The translations under genes were made by a program, and so were the position numbers. A stretch of DNA of 64,000 nt from Hennigella sp045641165 (GTDB lineage: Bacteria > Bacillota_I > Bacilli_A > Mycoplasmatales > Mycoplasmoidaceae), in contig JAZUGL010000009.1 of assembly GCA_045641165.1 (NCBI GenBank), positions 84,212 through 148,211 of the forward strand, given 5' to 3'. Of this stretch, positions 61,575 through 64,000 are shown piece by piece; the stretch's first letter is position 1; each line of letters starts with the position of its first letter. The notes under the pieces were generated by a model. It made no database searches and was not told the origin of the DNA. It worked only from the letters and a program-made list of their open reading frames with translations.

Positions 61575-62677
61575 TGTCTAAAGTTAAATATACAATTGTA
61601 GATAAAAATACTATTGCCTTAGCTGAAAATGCAAATAAAGGTGACATTATTGATTTATCTGAACAAACTGAATTAGACATTAGCTCTGTTGTTCAAAACT
61701 TTGATAGAGAATTAAGAAATTTAGCAAAGGAACAAGCTAGAAGCTTGTCAGAAGCTGAAATTTTAAAAGCAACAAAAGATAAAGAAAAAGAAATTGCTAA
61801 CTTGCAATCTCAAATCAAATCATTTCAAACACAAATTGATAATGCTGTTTTAAAAGCAGAGAAAGTAAAGGACGAACAAATACATTCTTTACAAAATGAA
61901 ATTAAAAAAATGGAATATGAATGAAATCATAGACATATTGGTGTAAAAACATTTGGTGAAGAACTAGAAAATTTTGTTTGAGAAGAATTTGAAGATGCAC
62001 AACAAAAAGGTGCATTCCCTAATGCAAAATTTACTAAAGATAACGAAGTTATCACTTCTGCTGAAACACTAAAAGGATCTAAAGGTGATTTCATTTTTAG
62101 AGACTATGATGACAAAGGAACAGAAATCCTTTCAATTGAAATAGAAGTTAAAACAGAATTAAATACTTCTGAATCTAAAAAGAAGAACAGAGATCATTAC
62201 AAAAAACTTAATGATGATAGATTAAACAAAAAATGTGAATATGCTCTTTTAATCTCTGAACTTGAAAAAGATAATAGAAACTTCAGCGGCATTTATAAAG
62301 TTAGAGAATACCCAAAAATGTATGTAGTTAGACCACAAACATTTGTTGCCTTTATTAATGTTTTAAAAGATAGTTTAAATAAAAACTTTGAACTAGTTCA
62401 AATTCTAAATCAAAAGAAGATTGACTTTGTTGATCAAGAAACATTTATTGCTAATTTACAAGATGCCCAAAAAGATATTGCCGCAACAGTTACAAGAGCT
62501 CACAATAATTATCAATCAGCTATTGATGCAATAGACGCAAGTATTGAAAAATTGCAAAAGACAAAAGAATTCTTAATGACAAGCGGAACCCAATTAACAA
62601 CCGCCAACACAAAAGTTCAAAAACTAACTGTTAGAAAATTAACTAAAGGTTGCAAGGAAGACCCATTTAAAAAATAG
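61574..62677 (+). CDS. DUF2130-family protein (predicted nuclease-like fold)
   Basis: 367 aa. An N-terminal part with a coiled coil (about 50-115, KDKEKEIANLQSQIKSFQ), then a restriction-endonuclease-like core: FGEELENFVWEEFEDAQ, GDFIFRDYD and IEIEVKTE give the E...D...ExK layout of PD-(D/E)XK proteins. A second helical region follows at 270-350. Function of the family is unknown; nuclease activity is predicted only. Two TGA Trp. SD AGGAG lies within folD. Confidence 0.8.
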
Positions 62678-62692
62678 GCTTTAGCCTATTTT
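62671..62692. terminator. Bidirectional terminator between DUF2130 and ppa
   Basis: AAAATAGGCT-TT-AGCCTATTTT. The TAG of the DUF2130 gene lies in the left arm. Confidence 0.8.
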
Positions 62693-63244
62693 TTATTTGT
62701 ATTTATTTGGATGTTCCTTCATCATTTTCTTAATGAAATCTTTTTTAGGCATTGAACCGTATTTTTTCATTAAGTTAACACAAGTTTTGTATTCACCAAC
62801 AGCTCATTTTTGGTCTCTAAAGCCAGTCACAGTAACAACTTTGTGTTGCAATTTCTTATAAGTTTCAAAAAAGTCTTTAATTTCTAATAATAGGTGTTGA
62901 CTTACGTCTTTCAAAGATTTTATATGGGCATATCTTGGGTCACAATCAATCACACCAATTAACTTAGTATCTGTTTCTCCACTATCAATCATTTCCATCG
63001 CACCAATAATTCTTGTTGGAACAACAACACCCGTTCCTATTGCTTGGTCAGCAATCACCAAACAATCTAATTCATCTCCATCCCAATCTAAAGCCTCTTT
63101 AATAAAACCATAGTTTTGTGGGTAACCACTTGGCCCATAAAGAATACGATCGACACTAATTTGTTGTGTTGCTCTATCGTATTCATATTTAATTTTTGAA
63201 CCTTTAGGGATTTCAATTGTTACATTTAATACTAAGTTTGCCAT
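62693..63244 (-). CDS. ppa: Inorganic pyrophosphatase (soluble, family I)
   Basis: Hydrolyses pyrophosphate to drive biosynthesis. 183 aa. YEYD, ILYGPSGYPQNYGFI, DWDGDELDCLVIAD (metal-binding Asp cluster) and GVIDCDPRYAHIK. One TGA Trp precedes the last 35 residues. No strong SD. Terminator downstream shared with DUF2130. Confidence 0.95.
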
Positions 63245-63290
63245 ATTTAACCTCGTATGTTTATTATAAGCAATATTAGAAATAAAATAA

Positions 63291-63312
63291 AAACTAGGTT
63301 CTTACCTAGTTT
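63291..63312 (-). terminator. Terminator after the 157-aa membrane protein
   Basis: AAACTAGGT-TCTT-ACCTAGTTT followed by TTTATTTTATTT on the minus strand. Confidence 0.75.
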
Positions 63313-63315
63313 CCA

Positions 63316-63789
63316 TTATTCAGCCTTCCTTGCTTTATTTCAAGCGATATGTTTAAACACTATTGAAATAACTGTTAAATATATACCAATAATTCCTGCA
63401 ATAATATTTAATCAACATCCTATTTTCTTCACAATAAGTTCTTGTTGTTGCAAACCTTTAAACACAAAAATAAGCGAAAGAAATAATAGTATTGAAGCAA
63501 TAATTTGTGCTGGCAAAGCAAATAACAAAAATTTCTTTTGTTTTTCTTTGCAAACATATATGTATGTAACAATGCCTGCTATAGTCATATACAAAAGTGC
63601 ACCCAAACAAATAACAAACATTATTACTACGTAAATAGCACCAAAAAAGTCTTTAATTACATCTCCTTCTTTTCACACAAAAGCCAAAAATTCTAATAGT
63701 CCTAGAAATAACACAGCTCCAGCAAATATTCCAGTTGAAGAAGCAAAAACTTTTAAACTTCTTCCGGCAGGTGATTTAGTTAATTTCAT
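63316..63789 (-). CDS. Four-helix membrane protein, unknown function
   Basis: 157 aa with four hydrophobic segments (about 17-35, 48-72, 85-105, 118-140) and a short charged tail (AWNKARKAE). Three TGA Trp. Strong SD AAGGAG. No family recognised; nothing around it (ppa, tRNA-Ala) hints at a role. Confidence 0.7.
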
Positions 63790-63847
63790 ATTTTTTTCTC
63801 CTTATATTTTTTAAGATTATATAGTAAACCCCCCTCTGAAAAAACAA

Positions 63848-63872
63848 AAAACTAGGTGCTTGACCTAGTTTT
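63848..63872 (-). terminator. Terminator after tRNA-Ala
   Basis: AAAACTAGGT-GCTTG-ACCTAGTTTT with T-run on the minus strand. Confidence 0.75.
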
Positions 63873-63879
63873 GATTTAA

Positions 63880-63956
63880 TGGTGGAGCCTAAGGGAATCA
63901 AACCCTCGACCCCCTGAGTGCAAATCAGGTGCTCTATCAGGCTGAGCTAAGGCCCC
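63880..63956 (-). tRNA. trnA: tRNA-Ala(UGC) with A19-T56, CCA encoded
   Basis: Acceptor GGGGCCT/AGGCTCC, D-arm GCTC-AGCCTGATA-GAGC, anticodon loop TTTGCAC, T-arm GAGGG-TTTGATT-CCCTT, A73, CCA. The D-loop has G18-A19 and the T-loop T56. Confidence 0.93.
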
Positions 63957-63961
63957 ATTAA

Positions 63962-64000
63962 TGGTGGGAGTAAATTGACTCGAACAATCGACCTCACCCT
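63962..64000 (-). tRNA. 3' part of a tRNA, probably tRNA-Ile (5' part outside window)
   Basis: T-arm GATTG-TTCGAGT-CAATT, acceptor 3' strand TACTCCC, A73 and CCA are visible. AGGGTGAGGTCG before the T-arm resembles tRNA-Ile, and Ile-Ala pairs are common, but the anticodon is not in the window. Confidence 0.7.

Noticed and set aside
1..64000. Search by eye for CRISPR arrays, insertion sequences, prophage, integrases and rRNA genes
   Set aside because: No regularly spaced repeats, transposase or phage motifs, or rRNA sequences were found.

Overview
This window reads as a chromosome segment of a wall-less bacterium of the class Mollicutes (mycoplasma-like). The DNA is very AT-rich. At least two dozen otherwise intact, recognisable genes carry in-frame TGA codons exactly where their families have tryptophan (lgt, trxB, fumC, uvrD/pcrA, rpoB, rpoC, plsX and others), so UGA is read as Trp (translation table 4). 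All coordinates below use that code. The partial HPr kinase, the long RpoB (1438 aa) and RpoC (1315 aa), the surface lipoproteins and the lack of any wall-synthesis gene fit this placement. I cannot name the species; gene lengths and order look most like the pneumoniae/Ureaplasma side of the group, which is an inference.

Layout. 1-3522 (+): hprK (end)-lgt-trxB-whiA-TSCPD protein, tightly overlapped. 3533-11714 (-): a catabolic block with malic enzyme, an APC amino-acid permease, two tandem M20-type peptidase lipoproteins, and fumarase. 11816-14525 (+): coaE, then the primosome pair dnaB/dnaD-like and dnaI. 14527-16755 (-): a large 5'-nucleotidase-like lipoprotein with a structured leader. 16756-17080: a gene-free stretch with that leader and a candidate small RNA. 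17081-22277 (-): tRNA-Trp, tRNA-Glu(CUC), ymdB-like phosphodiesterase, pcrA/uvrD, RDD membrane protein, glycosyltransferase-like protein and a small conserved protein. 22353-26412 (+): serS-tmk-holB-mnmE. 26417-27900: a divergent YtpR/DegV pair only 23 bp apart. 27941-34197 (-): a Trp-rich small protein, scpB, scpA, a DHFR-like protein, plsC, rpsU, an ECF S component, a membrane protein and holA. 34303-37052 (+): small protein, S1-domain protein, tRNA-Arg, rpsO, small membrane protein and a Ca2+/cation antiporter, with tRNA-His on the other strand. 37045-42810 (-): rlmB, cysS, ligA, a polytopic membrane protein and tRNA-Gly. 42943-52103 (+): rpoB-rpoC-rplM-rpsI. 52132-60201 (-): small membrane protein, ftsY, smc, rnc, plsX, fakA and an Asp23-like protein. 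60265-62677 (+): small membrane protein, rpmF, folD and a DUF2130 protein. 62693-64000 (-): ppa, a membrane protein, tRNA-Ala and the 3' part of another tRNA.

How the genes work together. The minus-strand block at 3.5-11.7 kb could cleave peptides at the surface, import amino acids, and convert fumarate through malate to pyruvate. FakA, PlsX, PlsC and a DegV (FakB-like) protein form the set needed to use scavenged fatty acids for phospholipid. SMC, ScpA and ScpB give a complete condensin. DnaI, DnaB/D-like, HolA, HolB and LigA are replication proteins. FolD and a degenerate DHFR-like protein belong to folate metabolism.

Most notable. Three tRNAs (Glu, Gly, Ala) have A19 and T56 in place of the near-universal G19-C56 elbow pair, while the other complete tRNAs keep G19-C56. 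There is a thioredoxin reductase without an NADPH-binding motif, a tandem peptidase paralogue missing a metal-ligand Glu, an attenuator-like leader next to a candidate small RNA, several promoters whose -10 box sits 6-7 nt from the ATG (leaderless mRNAs), and a small repeat protein whose six Trp are all UGA. No insertion sequence, phage or CRISPR array was seen.
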